IMG/VR virus record: IMGVR_UViG_3300042402_007312 | Coordinates: 1-51,025 of that record | Reading direction: 5' to 3' (one strand) | Length of the DNA: 51,025 nt | Source of the DNA: a virus | Part shown: positions 36,201-44,307 of the stretch, piece after piece | Layout of the letters: the number at the start of each line of letters is the position of its first letter | Position numbering within the stretch: position 1 is the stretch's first letter | Program-made: the position numbers and the translations under genes | The notes under the pieces: generated by a model | The model's input: only the letters and a program-made list of their open reading frames with translations | Databases searched by the model: none | Told to the model about the DNA's origin: nothing

Positions 36201-37288
36201 GCTTTGCTGAAATTCTAGGCCAATCGATTGCTGGCTTTACTAAACCAATTAAAGATGCATTAGGTAATTTCACACAAATTGTAAAACCTAAGTGCTGCCC
36301 AAGCGAATTAAATATTCCTCAATTTATAGATCCACTTGTACTTGCAATTATTATGTCGTTTAGACAACTAGCACATACTGCGATTGATGCCCTAACTACA
36401 GATTTGCTTAAATCAATATTTGGAGAAGTATTTAGCGTAACTAAAGAAGTTATACAATCTATCACAAATCTTATTGCTAAGAATATACCAGATATTGATA
36501 TTCCATTAAATGGGGCAGCCGCTCTGCAACTTCTATTAGGAATATTAAAGCCATTTTTACCGCTATTAAGAATTCCATTAGGACCTCTTCCTAGAACATT
36601 AGGAGTTCCTCAACTAAGTTTAAATTTAGATTCAATTATAAAACCTTTGTTAAAGGCCGGAATTCAAATCTTAATGGATAAAATATTAAGTTTTCTTCCA
36701 ATTAGAATTTGTGATTTACCAATTACTGCAATATCCTCCGCTTGGATTTCTGCTCTATATAGAGGAATAAAATCTGCTCTTAAAAAAGCAATCGTTGAAT
36801 TAATTGAAACTTTACTTGAGCCACTACAAACCCTATTTAAATTAATAAACCTGTTAAAAGGTGTTAAAGGCGCGTTTACTTCTCTATTCGATATGACAAA
36901 TCCTTTTCTCAAGATTTATAAAATGATTAAAGAGGCACTGGAAAGATCTCTACCTACCCCAATGTTTATTAAAACAGTTAACCAATTAATTCTTTTAGCT
37001 CAACTTGAAATATTAAAAGCCCTAGATAAAGCTGCTAAAAATTTACCAGAAATTGCAGTGTATTTACCAATTGCAGCAGGTCAGTCATTAGGTCTTGGTA
37101 ATATCTTAAGAGCAGGGGTCCATCCTATTCTAAACCAAGACGATCTTCCAACTTGGGATAGATTAACCATGAAGAATCCTCTTTATGTAATGTTTTTAGA
37201 TGACCTGGCCCATAAAGCAAAAGCTGCAACCGGCTCCATTTTGGGACAAGATTTTATTGGTACCCCAGTGTATGTTCCTACCCCATAA
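33254..37288 (+). CDS. Large protein of unknown function (1344 aa), hydrophobic C-terminal third
   Basis: The best start is TTG at 33254 (protein (M)SEIDILIEQIRCELKENPFF); no in-frame ATG exists nearby upstream. The N-terminal 470 residues are charged and helical with coiled-coil character. Residues about 520-610 are unusually rich in Pro and hydrophobics (MRLPALRYWPVGLIIPTPVP, then IRIPLPQIWFHIV). Residues about 760-1010 are charged and helical. From about 1085 to the end there are many hydrophobic and amphipathic helices (LQLLLGILKPFLPLLRIPLG). I do not recognise the family. Tape-measure, hub or membrane-interacting roles would fit the composition, but it lies between GroEL and an RNA-binding gene, away from the virion block. 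The length is intact. Confidence 0.75.
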   Translation: MSEIDILIEQIRCELKENPFFTEGDLAALDECLPTSDQIEAAQKEQISDIVTEDPCAKKTIDAVNAELEKNDAKLKAAVKAKYVISRLQELKDLLFPAEFFYKTREEFFNLLIKDLDQRFTTPNTNLSTSFTQILNKYEINSYKFNAVATTTTISAIDQLNKDIKKQVEDYFSKKTIGIGSIGSTDPITYAYNAANPTFSISLPGKDGFTIKSSENQKTGKVDALGNAETKQVEVNVKILPEDSVYETKNTVFQARPLKLVNITSQKYSDKSSTDNLYPFKGLLAEFYKKIEDPLALFTLQEKGLTTNSAKVDKNLTKEKLDGIVKEKRADGREEQFYIENTERYQQFYENLEPKIEKRIEEERTKFRTNLISSGKFLKLAALAKKQVFELVNKGEITTKPTEKLIVNGVTIEPSTYSGEIRTKIKNSSAEVLGLIKDIDTRIAKIKKDNTPNPDDLAKSLAATGCVPPDQGPCKALPKPGADPLGYKSMTVPPTAANPDYTCGCYWKEVTKHLNKLNLLPIPDIMRLPALRYWPVGLIIPTPVPIRIPLPQIWFHIVTLNLPFGTLVIWYIQCGIVPSPIVMYIGPDGKKIILLSFRALQGQFDPVGYTIDEASVAPLGINQTSIGKPSGTAAKTITFGNIMVNAKLQKAAKIAAQAQALLELADPGKLMPNGFNIPFKLGENPSWKTGDEDFLDTAATALTDFKVFVQNISRTICVKIDELGDFELPNFSIALRSAQEAAANRQAILSGVPYSFDDAWLNCDPNNLYSNVPAGFSNVNTDVNSAACKEMVLSLSLDLDKFLDKIKLGTYTIPKEKGKSIKPEAMLDGLIDSVMEYMSRTNFGKAKSINFNKKFRKAMRDLDLNAEIDKLSVTVDLSKLESVTAFKKTAKGYVDQICDVFSGKNVKVNTKSPEFIRKVDAEIAKRKRFNDRNAEYDKNNAKQAKRVQNYEKSIGKETPRSLPTDRAIVEKYVYDAEVRKRKRFAEILGQSIAGFTKPIKDALGNFTQIVKPKCCPSELNIPQFIDPLVLAIIMSFRQLAHTAIDALTTDLLKSIFGEVFSVTKEVIQSITNLIAKNIPDIDIPLNGAAALQLLLGILKPFLPLLRIPLGPLPRTLGVPQLSLNLDSIIKPLLKAGIQILMDKILSFLPIRICDLPITAISSAWISALYRGIKSALKKAIVELIETLLEPLQTLFKLINLLKGVKGAFTSLFDMTNPFLKIYKMIKEALERSLPTPMFIKTVNQLILLAQLEILKALDKAAKNLPEIAVYLPIAAGQSLGLGNILRAGVHPILNQDDLPTWDRLTMKNPLYVMFLDDLAHKAKAATGSILGQDFIGTPVYVPTP

Positions 37289-37312
37289 TTAAAACTACTG
37301 TAACTTTATCGG

Positions 37313-37318
37313 TATAAT
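37313..37318 (+). promoter_or_regulatory. Possible -10 box TATAAT
   Basis: GGTATAATAT lies 26 nt before the ATG of the S1-domain gene. No convincing -35 element is seen. Confidence 0.4.
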
Positions 37319-37344
37319 ATTTTAGATTATTCAAATTTAAAAAT

Positions 37345-38523
37345 ATGACTTATACCAACGAAGAACTTGAATTTATTTTTGCACAAGGAAATGCAAAGGT
37401 AAACAAAGCTGTTAAATTAACTGCTGCTGATAAAAAAGCCGGTGTTAAAATTTTCTGTAAAGAACCGTACGCTCAAGAGATGTACGATCGTTATTTTAGC
37501 TCTGAAGCAGGCCATCCAATGCCAGCTGGAAATAAAGATATTCCAGTAGGAGAAATTAGAACTGTTAGCATTAAGAAAATTGACTTTGCGATGTCAATGG
37601 TAGAAATGGAAGATGCGTCAACTATGACAAGTATCTTTGTTCCATTTAGAGAATTTTCACAAGAACCTTCGTTAAGTCTTTTAAATGAAGATAAAGATCG
37701 TAAATACAAAGTTATGATCTATAAATCAAATATGAGCGAGATTCTAGGTTCAGAAAAACGTTGTGCGGCTCTTACCCTTAGAGAAGACGTTGAATACTTT
37801 GCTAAAAATAATAAGTGGTTCTACGTTAAAGTGGTTGAACTTATTAAAGGTGGTTACCTTGCAATCTATAAAAACCAAATCAAATGTTTCCTTCCAGGAT
37901 CACATGCTGCAGCTAACGTAATTAGAGACTTCTCTGAATACTTGCACAAAGAAATTCCAGTTATGGTTGAAAACTTTGATTCAGTTAATAACTTATTCAT
38001 CGTTTCATACAAGAAATACATTAAGGAAACTCTTCCTCAAAAAGTATCTGATCTTTCATTTGGTCAGAAATATACAGGGACTCTTACCAATAATCCATAC
38101 GATTTTGGAGTCTTTGTTGAATTCCAAAACTACTATACAGGACTTATACACAAGTCAGATTTTGAAAATGACGCAGCCTTTAGAGAATTTAGTAAAGGTT
38201 TACGTTCAGGCGATCAAATTGACTTCTGGGTTAAAGACGTTGTACAGAAGAAAGGAGATTATCGAATTATACTTACAGTAAATCCGGAATCAATCGATCC
38301 AGTTAAGAAAAGCTGGCAAAGCCTTAAAGATGGCATCGAGGGTCAAACTCTAGAGTACTCTTATGAAAAGGGTTCTATGAAAATGACTCTACCTGATGAA
38401 CAAACCATCTCTGTTTCAGTTTCATCTCAAGTAATGCAAGGCCGTTCAGCCGAAGGCCAAGTATTAATTCAAAAAGTTGATGTTTTGAAGCAAAATTTAG
38501 GGTTCGAGATACTAGGTAATTAA
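37345..38523 (+). CDS. S1-domain RNA-binding protein, ribosomal protein S1-like
   Basis: This 392-aa protein has two S1 (OB-fold) domains. Domain one covers about 158-223 (YVKVVELIKGGYLAIYKNQI, CFLPGSHAA). Domain two covers about 236-312 (GQKYTGTLTNNPYDFGVFVE, then YYTGLIHKSDF and GDQIDFWVKDV). A degenerate third S1-like unit may lie at about 66-126. This is the tandem arrangement of ribosomal protein S1, shortened from the usual 6 domains. S1 binds mRNA and helps the 30S subunit start on leaders lacking a strong Shine-Dalgarno sequence. Here it may favour phage mRNAs; acting as an RNA-stability or transcription factor is an alternative. It is preceded by a TATAAT-like box. Confidence 0.85.
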   Translation: MTYTNEELEFIFAQGNAKVNKAVKLTAADKKAGVKIFCKEPYAQEMYDRYFSSEAGHPMPAGNKDIPVGEIRTVSIKKIDFAMSMVEMEDASTMTSIFVPFREFSQEPSLSLLNEDKDRKYKVMIYKSNMSEILGSEKRCAALTLREDVEYFAKNNKWFYVKVVELIKGGYLAIYKNQIKCFLPGSHAAANVIRDFSEYLHKEIPVMVENFDSVNNLFIVSYKKYIKETLPQKVSDLSFGQKYTGTLTNNPYDFGVFVEFQNYYTGLIHKSDFENDAAFREFSKGLRSGDQIDFWVKDVVQKKGDYRIILTVNPESIDPVKKSWQSLKDGIEGQTLEYSYEKGSMKMTLPDEQTISVSVSSQVMQGRSAEGQVLIQKVDVLKQNLGFEILGN

Positions 38524-38532
38524 GTATATTAA
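38523..38532 (+). promoter_or_regulatory. Promoter-like box AGTATATTAA
   Basis: TAAGTATATTAAG overlaps the stop codon of the S1-like gene and lies about 15 nt before the small ORF. It shares GTATATTAA with the box before the polymerase gene. Confidence 0.35.
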
Positions 38533-38547
38533 GATAAATATCTTTAT

Positions 38548-38688
38548 ATGACACACGGCAAAATTACACCAGATGTTACGTTGAAAGCACGTCAAATTAC
38601 AGAGAACAGCGCAGCTTATCACAAATCAACATCCATTTTTAAAGCCCAACAGAGTCAAACTTTATTCACCTTTAAAAAATTAAATTAA
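38548..38688 (+). CDS. Small ORF of unknown function (46 aa) before nrdB
   Basis: An ATG-to-TAA frame of 46 codons encodes a basic peptide starting [20 protein letters not shown] and ending LFTFKKLN. It fills the gap between the S1-like gene and nrdB, and its TAA lies 5 nt before the nrdB ATG. It has its own A/T-rich leader with an AGTATATTAA box. I do not recognise a family. Lys/Gln/Ser/Thr content suggests a soluble peptide. Its position makes an RNR-linked or regulatory role possible but unproven. Confidence 0.55.
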   Translation: MTHGKITPDVTLKARQITENSAAYHKSTSIFKAQQSQTLFTFKKLN

Positions 38689-38693
38689 AAAAA

Positions 38694-39656
38694 ATGGAAC
38701 CGATTCTAACTGAGAATCCGAACAGGTTTGTCATCTTCCCTATCCAGCACCATGACCTTTGGGACTTCTACAAAAAGTCTGAAGCGTCTTTCTGGACAGC
38801 AGAAGAAATTGACTTAGCCGCGGATCTAACTGACTGGAGAACTAAACTTAACGACGAAGAGCGTTATTTTATTAAAAATGTTTTAGCTTTCTTTGCCGCA
38901 TCTGACGGTATTGTAAATGAGAACTTGGCTGAGAATTTTGTGAGAGAGGTACAATACCCCGAAGCTAAATTTTTCTATGGTTTTCAAATTATGATGGAGA
39001 ATATCCATTCTGAAACATATTCTCTTCTTATTGATACGTATATTAATGATGAAGAAGAAAAAGCAAAATTATTTAACGCAATTGATACAATCGATGCTGT
39101 TAAGAAAAAGGCTCAATGGGCGCTAAAATGGATTAAGAGCGATTCTTTTGCAGAACGCCTAATTGCATTTGCCGCAGTCGAAGGTATTTTCTTTTCTGGT
39201 TCGTTTTGTTCAATCTTTTGGTTAAAGAAACGTGGTCTGATGCCAGGTCTAAGCTTCTCAAACGAGCTTATTTCAAGAGACGAAGGTATGCATACAGACT
39301 TTGCCGTACACTTACATAATAATCATATTGTAAATAAAGTTTCTGAAGCAAAAATTAAAGAAATTATTCTTTCTGCTTTGGAAATCGAAAAAGAATTCAT
39401 TACTGAGTCTCTTCCAGTTAGACTCATCGGTATGAATGCTGATCTAATGAAGCAGTATCTAGAATTTGTTACTGATAGATTGCTTCTTGACTTAGGTTGC
39501 AGTAAAGAGTTTAATGTTCAAAATCCATTTGACTTTATGACTAATATTGCACTTAAAGGAAAAACTAACTTCTTTGAAAAAAGAGTTGGTGAATACCAAA
39601 AGGCCGGCGTAAAATCTGCAATTGTGCAAGATTTTTCTACCGATGAAGATTTTTAA
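38694..39656 (+). CDS. nrdB: Ribonucleotide reductase small subunit (R2), class I
   Basis: This 320-aa protein makes the diferric-tyrosyl radical used by NrdA to reduce ribonucleotides. Iron ligands are visible: D44 (DLAADLTDW), E102 and H105 (MENIHSE), E163 (AVEGIFFSG), E197 and H200 (SRDEGMH). The radical tyrosine is Y109 (HSETYSLL). The C-terminal tail DFSTDEDF matches the peptide that docks on R1. The overall sequence is close to eukaryotic R2 ([29 protein letters not shown]), a type shared with Bacteroidota; that taxonomic reading is inference. It lies 5 nt after the small ORF and 19 nt before nrdA, so it is one operon. It would supply dNTPs for phage DNA. Confidence 0.98.
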   Translation: MEPILTENPNRFVIFPIQHHDLWDFYKKSEASFWTAEEIDLAADLTDWRTKLNDEERYFIKNVLAFFAASDGIVNENLAENFVREVQYPEAKFFYGFQIMMENIHSETYSLLIDTYINDEEEKAKLFNAIDTIDAVKKKAQWALKWIKSDSFAERLIAFAAVEGIFFSGSFCSIFWLKKRGLMPGLSFSNELISRDEGMHTDFAVHLHNNHIVNKVSEAKIKEIILSALEIEKEFITESLPVRLIGMNADLMKQYLEFVTDRLLLDLGCSKEFNVQNPFDFMTNIALKGKTNFFEKRVGEYQKAGVKSAIVQDFSTDEDF

Positions 39657-39675
39657 AAAATAGAGACACAAAAAA

Positions 39676-42084
39676 ATGAAGGTTACAAAAAGAGATGGCT
39701 CGTTAGAGACACTAAAACTAGATAAGATCACCAACCGTATTAAAAAACAAACATACGGTTTAAATTTAGATTTCGTAGATGCCCTAGAAGTTGCAACTAA
39801 AGTTGTAGCTGGTATCTATGATGGAATTACTACAGTTGAACTAGATAATTTAGCTGCTGAAACTTCAGCTTCTTTAAATCACGTACATCCAGATTATTCA
39901 TATCTTGCGGCTAGGGTTGCAATTACCCGATTGCACAAAACCGTTAGCAAGAAATTTTCAGAAGTAATTGAGGCTTTATATTCATATACTGATCCAAAAA
40001 CTGGTCTTCCAGCTGGATTAATTAATGACGATGTAATTAAAGCAGTTCGTAAACACGCCGATATTTTAAATGAATCTATCTTACACGATAGAGATTTTAA
40101 TTTTGATTACTTTGGATTTAAGACTCTAGAAAAGAGTTACCTACTTAAGATTAATGGTCAAACTGCCGAAGCTCCTCAACATATGTACATGAGAGTTGCA
40201 GTTGGTATTTGGGGAGATGATATTCAAAATGTTCTAAAGACATATGAGTTATTATCTACTCATAAAATGACCCATGCGACTCCTACCCTATTTAATGCTG
40301 GAACAAAAAGACCTCAATTATCTTCTTGTTTCTTGTTAACTATGCAGGAAGATTCTATTCAAGGAATTTATAAAACTCTTTCTGATGTTGCAGCAATTTC
40401 ACAAAATGCAGGCGGTATTGGATTAGCGATTCATAATGTTAGAGCAACCGGTTCTTATATTAAAGGAACAAACGGTACTTCCAATGGAATTGTTCCAATG
40501 CTTAAAGTATTTAACGAAACCGCCAGATATGTTGATCAAGGTGGTGGAAAGCGTAAAGGTTCATTTGCAATTTATCTTGAACCTTGGCATGCTGATGTTG
40601 AGGATTGGTTAGATCTTCGTAAAAACCATGGTAAAGAAGAGCGTCGTGCTAGAGATCTTTTCTTAGCACTATGGACTCCAGATTTATTTATGGAAAGAGT
40701 TGAAGCTGACGCAGATTGGACTCTATTTTGTCCAGCCGAAATTGGTGTTGAACTTTGGGAAATGCACGGTCAAGAATTTAAAGATAATTACGAAAGACTT
40801 GAAAGAGAAGGAAAGGGTCGCCGTACAATAAAAGCAAGAGCTCTTTGGCAAAAGGTATTAGAATCTCAAATTGAAACAGGCACACCTTATATTCTTTATA
40901 AAGATGCAGCAAATGAGAAATCTAACCAAAAAAATCTAGGTACAATTAAGTCTTCTAACTTATGTACAGAGATTATGGAATACACAAGTAAAGATGAACA
41001 AGCTGTTTGTAACTTAGCTTCAATTGCAGTTAATCAATTTATTAAGTTTCCAGAAAAAAGATCTTTAAAACAGCGTAGAGCCCATGCAGAGTACGATCAC
41101 CAAGCACTATACGATGTTACATATCAAACTACCCTAAATCTTAACAAAGTAATTGATATTAATTTCTATCCAACTCCAGAGACTAAAGCTTCTAATATGA
41201 AGCATCGTCCAATTGGAATAGGTATTCAGGGAATGGCAGATACGTTTGCAATTTTAGGTTTACCCTTTACATCAGATGAAGCTAAGAAATTAAATGAAGA
41301 TATTTTTGAAACAATTTATTTTGCGTCAATGAAAGCTTCAGCAGATCTTGCTAAAAAACTTGGAGCATATGAATCATTTGAAGGAAGCCCATTAAGTGAA
41401 GGTAAATTCCAATTTAATCTTTGGGGCTTCGAAGATTCTCAGCTTTCAGGCAGATGGGATTGGTCAGCACTTAGAAAACAAGTTATGAAAACTGGTGCTC
41501 GCAATTCTTTATTGTTAGCTCCAATGCCGACTGCATCCACTGCTCAAATCATGGGTAATAATGAAGCGTTTGAAGCATTTACCTCAAACTTGTATACTAG
41601 AAGAACCCTTTCTGGAGAATTTGTTATTGTTAACAAACATCTAGTACGAGACCTAGTTGAGTTAGACCTATGGTCAGATAATTTAAAAAATAAAATTATC
41701 ACTGAAAAGGGATCAATTCAAAATATTGCAGAAATTCCAGTTGAAATTAGAGAAATCTATAAAACTGTATGGGAATTAAAGCAAAGAGAAGTAATTGATA
41801 TGTCCGCCGACCGTGGTAAATTTATTTGTCAATCTCAATCACTTAACCTTTTTATTAAGGATGCAAATGCTGCAAAATTAACTTCTGCTCATTTTCACTC
41901 TTGGAGAAAAGGCCTTAAGACTGGTATGTATTATTTAAGAACAGAATCTGCGGTTGATGCTATTGCTGGTCTTGGAGTAGACTCTGCTGCACTAAAGCAG
42001 TCAACTCTATCTACTGAACAAATCCAAAGTGATCTAGTTTGTTCGCTTGATAATCCAGACGATTGCATTGCCTGCTCTTCTTAA
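39676..42084 (+). CDS. nrdA: Ribonucleotide reductase large subunit (R1), class I
   Basis: This 802-aa catalytic subunit has an N-terminal ATP-cone (about 1-90, MKVTKRDGSLETLKLDKITN), so dATP feedback is likely. Active-site residues are C218 (LSSCFLLTM) and C445 (AVCNLASI) as the disulphide pair, and N428, C430, E432 (NLCTEIME) with C430 as the thiyl. The radical-transfer tyrosine pair lies in TGMYYLRT. The C-terminal C797-x-x-C800 (DDCIACSS) passes electrons from thioredoxin or glutaredoxin. Residue numbering follows the human enzyme almost exactly. No reductant protein is seen in this window. The leader is A-rich (CACAAAAAA) without Shine-Dalgarno. It works with NrdB and dUTPase. Confidence 0.98.
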   Translation: MKVTKRDGSLETLKLDKITNRIKKQTYGLNLDFVDALEVATKVVAGIYDGITTVELDNLAAETSASLNHVHPDYSYLAARVAITRLHKTVSKKFSEVIEALYSYTDPKTGLPAGLINDDVIKAVRKHADILNESILHDRDFNFDYFGFKTLEKSYLLKINGQTAEAPQHMYMRVAVGIWGDDIQNVLKTYELLSTHKMTHATPTLFNAGTKRPQLSSCFLLTMQEDSIQGIYKTLSDVAAISQNAGGIGLAIHNVRATGSYIKGTNGTSNGIVPMLKVFNETARYVDQGGGKRKGSFAIYLEPWHADVEDWLDLRKNHGKEERRARDLFLALWTPDLFMERVEADADWTLFCPAEIGVELWEMHGQEFKDNYERLEREGKGRRTIKARALWQKVLESQIETGTPYILYKDAANEKSNQKNLGTIKSSNLCTEIMEYTSKDEQAVCNLASIAVNQFIKFPEKRSLKQRRAHAEYDHQALYDVTYQTTLNLNKVIDINFYPTPETKASNMKHRPIGIGIQGMADTFAILGLPFTSDEAKKLNEDIFETIYFASMKASADLAKKLGAYESFEGSPLSEGKFQFNLWGFEDSQLSGRWDWSALRKQVMKTGARNSLLLAPMPTASTAQIMGNNEAFEAFTSNLYTRRTLSGEFVIVNKHLVRDLVELDLWSDNLKNKIITEKGSIQNIAEIPVEIREIYKTVWELKQREVIDMSADRGKFICQSQSLNLFIKDANAAKLTSAHFHSWRKGLKTGMYYLRTESAVDAIAGLGVDSAALKQSTLSTEQIQSDLVCSLDNPDDCIACSS

Positions 42085-42090
42085 TAAATA
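42082..42090 (+). promoter_or_regulatory. Late-promoter-like box TAATAAATA (plus strand)
   Basis: It overlaps the nrdA stop codon and ends 19 nt before the ATG at 42110. The same core as the late boxes suggests that the two genes that follow are expressed late. Confidence 0.45.
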
Positions 42091-42109
42091 GAATAAAGAC
42101 CTAATTATT

Positions 42110-42541
42110 ATGCTTAAGAACTTTACTTCCTGGTTAAATGAACAAGATGATCCTCTTGCAGCAGATCCAATGGCAGCAGTCGGCGGTGAAGCCGCTGCAC
42201 CAGCAGCCCCAGGTGAAAAGTCTCAAATTAGAGCAATTTTAATATCCAATCCAATTGGCACAGCAGATCGACCTGGTGACATGGTAACTAAACAATATAA
42301 TGAATATGTTTTAGACATGGACCGAGTTAAAGAATGGATTGAAAAGAATGCAAAAGATTCTTCACAAGATATTTTGGATTACTTAAACGGTAAAGACGTT
42401 GAAATTAAAGATGCTCATAAGAAATTTACAGCAGCTGTTCAAGCCAATGAATTTGGAAGACCTCAAACTGTAATTGATGTAGATTTTACAAAAGACGGAG
42501 AACCAACAACAAAAGATATTAATTTGATATTTTTAGCATAA
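42110..42541 (+). CDS. Hypothetical protein (143 aa), Ala/Pro linker near N-terminus
   Basis: It begins MLKNFTSWLNEQDDPLAADP, with an Ala/Pro/Gly-rich linker (about residues 20-36). A small alpha/beta domain follows (IRAILISNPIGTADRPGD, then MDRVKEWIEKNAKDSSQDIL and QTVIDVDFTKDGEPTTKDIN). I do not recognise the family. It overlaps the next gene by 1 nt (TAATG), and both may be controlled by the TAATAAATA box at 42082. Coupling to a putative metallopeptidase could mean a substrate or partner role in head or tail maturation. This is inference from context only. Confidence 0.7.
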   Translation: MLKNFTSWLNEQDDPLAADPMAAVGGEAAAPAAPGEKSQIRAILISNPIGTADRPGDMVTKQYNEYVLDMDRVKEWIEKNAKDSSQDILDYLNGKDVEIKDAHKKFTAAVQANEFGRPQTVIDVDFTKDGEPTTKDINLIFLA

Positions 42542-43203
42542 TGGAACTTAGTGAAATTTCTCAAAATGTAACAAACGATATCATTCGACTAATTCAGCAA
42601 AGCGCCGGAAAAGTCGGAAGATATCGTTCTTTTGCATTAGAATACACTAAACCTCTCTATTTTGATTTAAAGGTTAATATCAAAATTACCGACACTCTGT
42701 TTGGAGCAAGGGATTTATATTTTAAGAATATTCCATCTGAAGTTTTAAAATTTGAAAGATTTGGCCATGCAATAGATGGAGACTCTTTTGGTGGAGATTC
42801 AGAAGATGGCGCAGAAATTGAAATTTCAGTTGCAGTTGATCCAACTCAAATAGATTCACAAAAACTAAAGTCTAGACTACTCGATGTAGTTAGACATGAA
42901 ATTGAACATATTGTTCAAAGAGGTCCGAATTTCTCAGCGGAACATAAAGTTAAAATACCTAGACCAATTACTAGAGAATCTGCAAAGTCAGATTATCGTT
43001 ATTTTATATTAAGCGATGAAATACCTGCGCAAGTTAGAGGACTCGCTGAAGAAGCTCAGCACTCTGGCCAAACCGTTAAAGAATGCGCAATTGAATACTT
43101 AACCCCATTCCTAGAACTAGGATTTATTACCCAGGACCAAATCAATATTGTTCTCAACACCTGGAAAAATTGGGCAATCCAACATAATATCAAATTTGAG
43201 TAA
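42541..43203 (+). CDS. Putative HExxH zinc metallopeptidase (220 aa)
   Basis: Residues 119-123 read HEIEH within LLDVVRHEIEHIVQRG, the helix of zinc peptidases, with E160 (LSDEIPAQVRGLAEEA) as a plausible third ligand or glutamate helix. The N-terminal 110 residues form a separate alpha/beta region. The C-terminal part is helical. It could process virion or host proteins, or be a structural relic; the cut site is unknown. It could also be an inactive fold in which the motif occurs in a helix by chance. It is preceded by the coupled 143-aa gene and followed by SSB after a promoter-containing gap. Confidence 0.65.
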   Translation: MELSEISQNVTNDIIRLIQQSAGKVGRYRSFALEYTKPLYFDLKVNIKITDTLFGARDLYFKNIPSEVLKFERFGHAIDGDSFGGDSEDGAEIEISVAVDPTQIDSQKLKSRLLDVVRHEIEHIVQRGPNFSAEHKVKIPRPITRESAKSDYRYFILSDEIPAQVRGLAEEAQHSGQTVKECAIEYLTPFLELGFITQDQINIVLNTWKNWAIQHNIKFE

Positions 43204-43232
43204 AACTTTGGCAGTTTATTGGGTAAAATATC

Positions 43233-43238
43233 TATAAT
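43233..43238 (+). promoter_or_regulatory. Possible -10 box TATAAT before the SSB gene
   Basis: ATCTATAATAAAC lies 23 nt before the ssb ATG. TTTGGCAG about 20 nt further up is a weak -35/-33 candidate. SSB is needed in high amounts, so a separate promoter is expected. Confidence 0.45.
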
Positions 43239-43261
43239 AAACTTAAAAAACCAAAGTAACA

Positions 43262-44287
43262 ATGGATTTATTCAATTTAAACACCGACGACTTTACCGCC
43301 CCTAAAGCAGGCACCGCACGCAAAGTAGACGAAAACCTCTACAATCCTGGACCAGATCAAGCTCAAAATGGAGTTTACCGTTCAGTAATCAGATTTATTC
43401 CTTGGATCGGGGATCCAGCTAAGAGTAAGTACAAAAAGTACTATGCTCGAATGACAAACCCTTTGACTGGTGAAAGATTTACAATCGATTGCCCTTCTTC
43501 ATTAGGAAAATCTTCAATCTTATGGACTCTTGATCTAGAGCTTCGTAAATTAGCAAATGAAGAACCAGAAATTGTAAAAGAGATTCAAAAGAATTTCATG
43601 AGAGCTTACAATTACTACTCTCTTGTTTACATTAAGAAAGACCCTCAGTTTCCACAGCTTGAAGGAAAAATTAAAGTGTATAGCTTTGGCTACAACATCG
43701 ATAATTTGATCCAGCAAGAATTGAGTCCAGAAGCAGAATTGATGAACATCAAGAAAATCAATCCTTACTCAATGTTAGAAGGAAAAGACATGGTACTTGT
43801 AGTAAAGCGTAAAACTAAGAGCTGGAGAGATTATTCTTCTTCTAAATTTATGTCAGAAACAAGCCCGCTAATCCTTAAATTAGATGACGGTCGCGAACTT
43901 CCAGTAAATGGAGAAGAAAAAGTTCAAACCTACGTAAAAGGATTCTTGGAGAAAAATTCTCCAGATCTAGGTCAATACTTCTACAAAGAATGGTCTGACT
44001 CAGATTATGAAAAAGTTGCTGAATTTATTAAGGCAATTATTCCTCACAAATCTATTCTTGATGCAGTTTTAGCAAACACAAGAGATGAGAAAATTAAACC
44101 TTATTTCTCAGCAATTAAATCTGCTCAACCTGTAAATCGAGTAGTTGCAGATGATCTAGACTTTGCTGCACCATCTAAACCAATTTCAAATAATGCATTT
44201 GACGAGTTTGATTCAGCTCCAGCACCAGTTGCTCCAGCGAAATCTGCTCCATCTAATGACTTTGATGACTTATTGGCAGATCTTTAA
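43262..44287 (+). CDS. 32: Single-stranded DNA-binding protein, T4 gp32-like
   Basis: This 341-aa protein coats single-stranded DNA at the replication fork and organises recombination. It has a basic N-terminal region, a core OB-type domain (about 36-240, NGVYRSVIRFIPWIGDPAKS onward) with many aromatic residues, and an acidic C-terminal tail ending FDDLLADL, which in gp32 recruits partner proteins. Unlike T4 gp32 I see only one cysteine (C77) where the zinc-binding Cys/His cluster would be, so zinc is probably absent. The gene order gp32, small gene, rnh resembles that of T4, where small genes also lie between 32 and rnh. Confidence 0.85.
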   Translation: MDLFNLNTDDFTAPKAGTARKVDENLYNPGPDQAQNGVYRSVIRFIPWIGDPAKSKYKKYYARMTNPLTGERFTIDCPSSLGKSSILWTLDLELRKLANEEPEIVKEIQKNFMRAYNYYSLVYIKKDPQFPQLEGKIKVYSFGYNIDNLIQQELSPEAELMNIKKINPYSMLEGKDMVLVVKRKTKSWRDYSSSKFMSETSPLILKLDDGRELPVNGEEKVQTYVKGFLEKNSPDLGQYFYKEWSDSDYEKVAEFIKAIIPHKSILDAVLANTRDEKIKPYFSAIKSAQPVNRVVADDLDFAAPSKPISNNAFDEFDSAPAPVAPAKSAPSNDFDDLLADL

Positions 44288-44307
44288 TCTTAAAATAATT
44301 TAAATAC

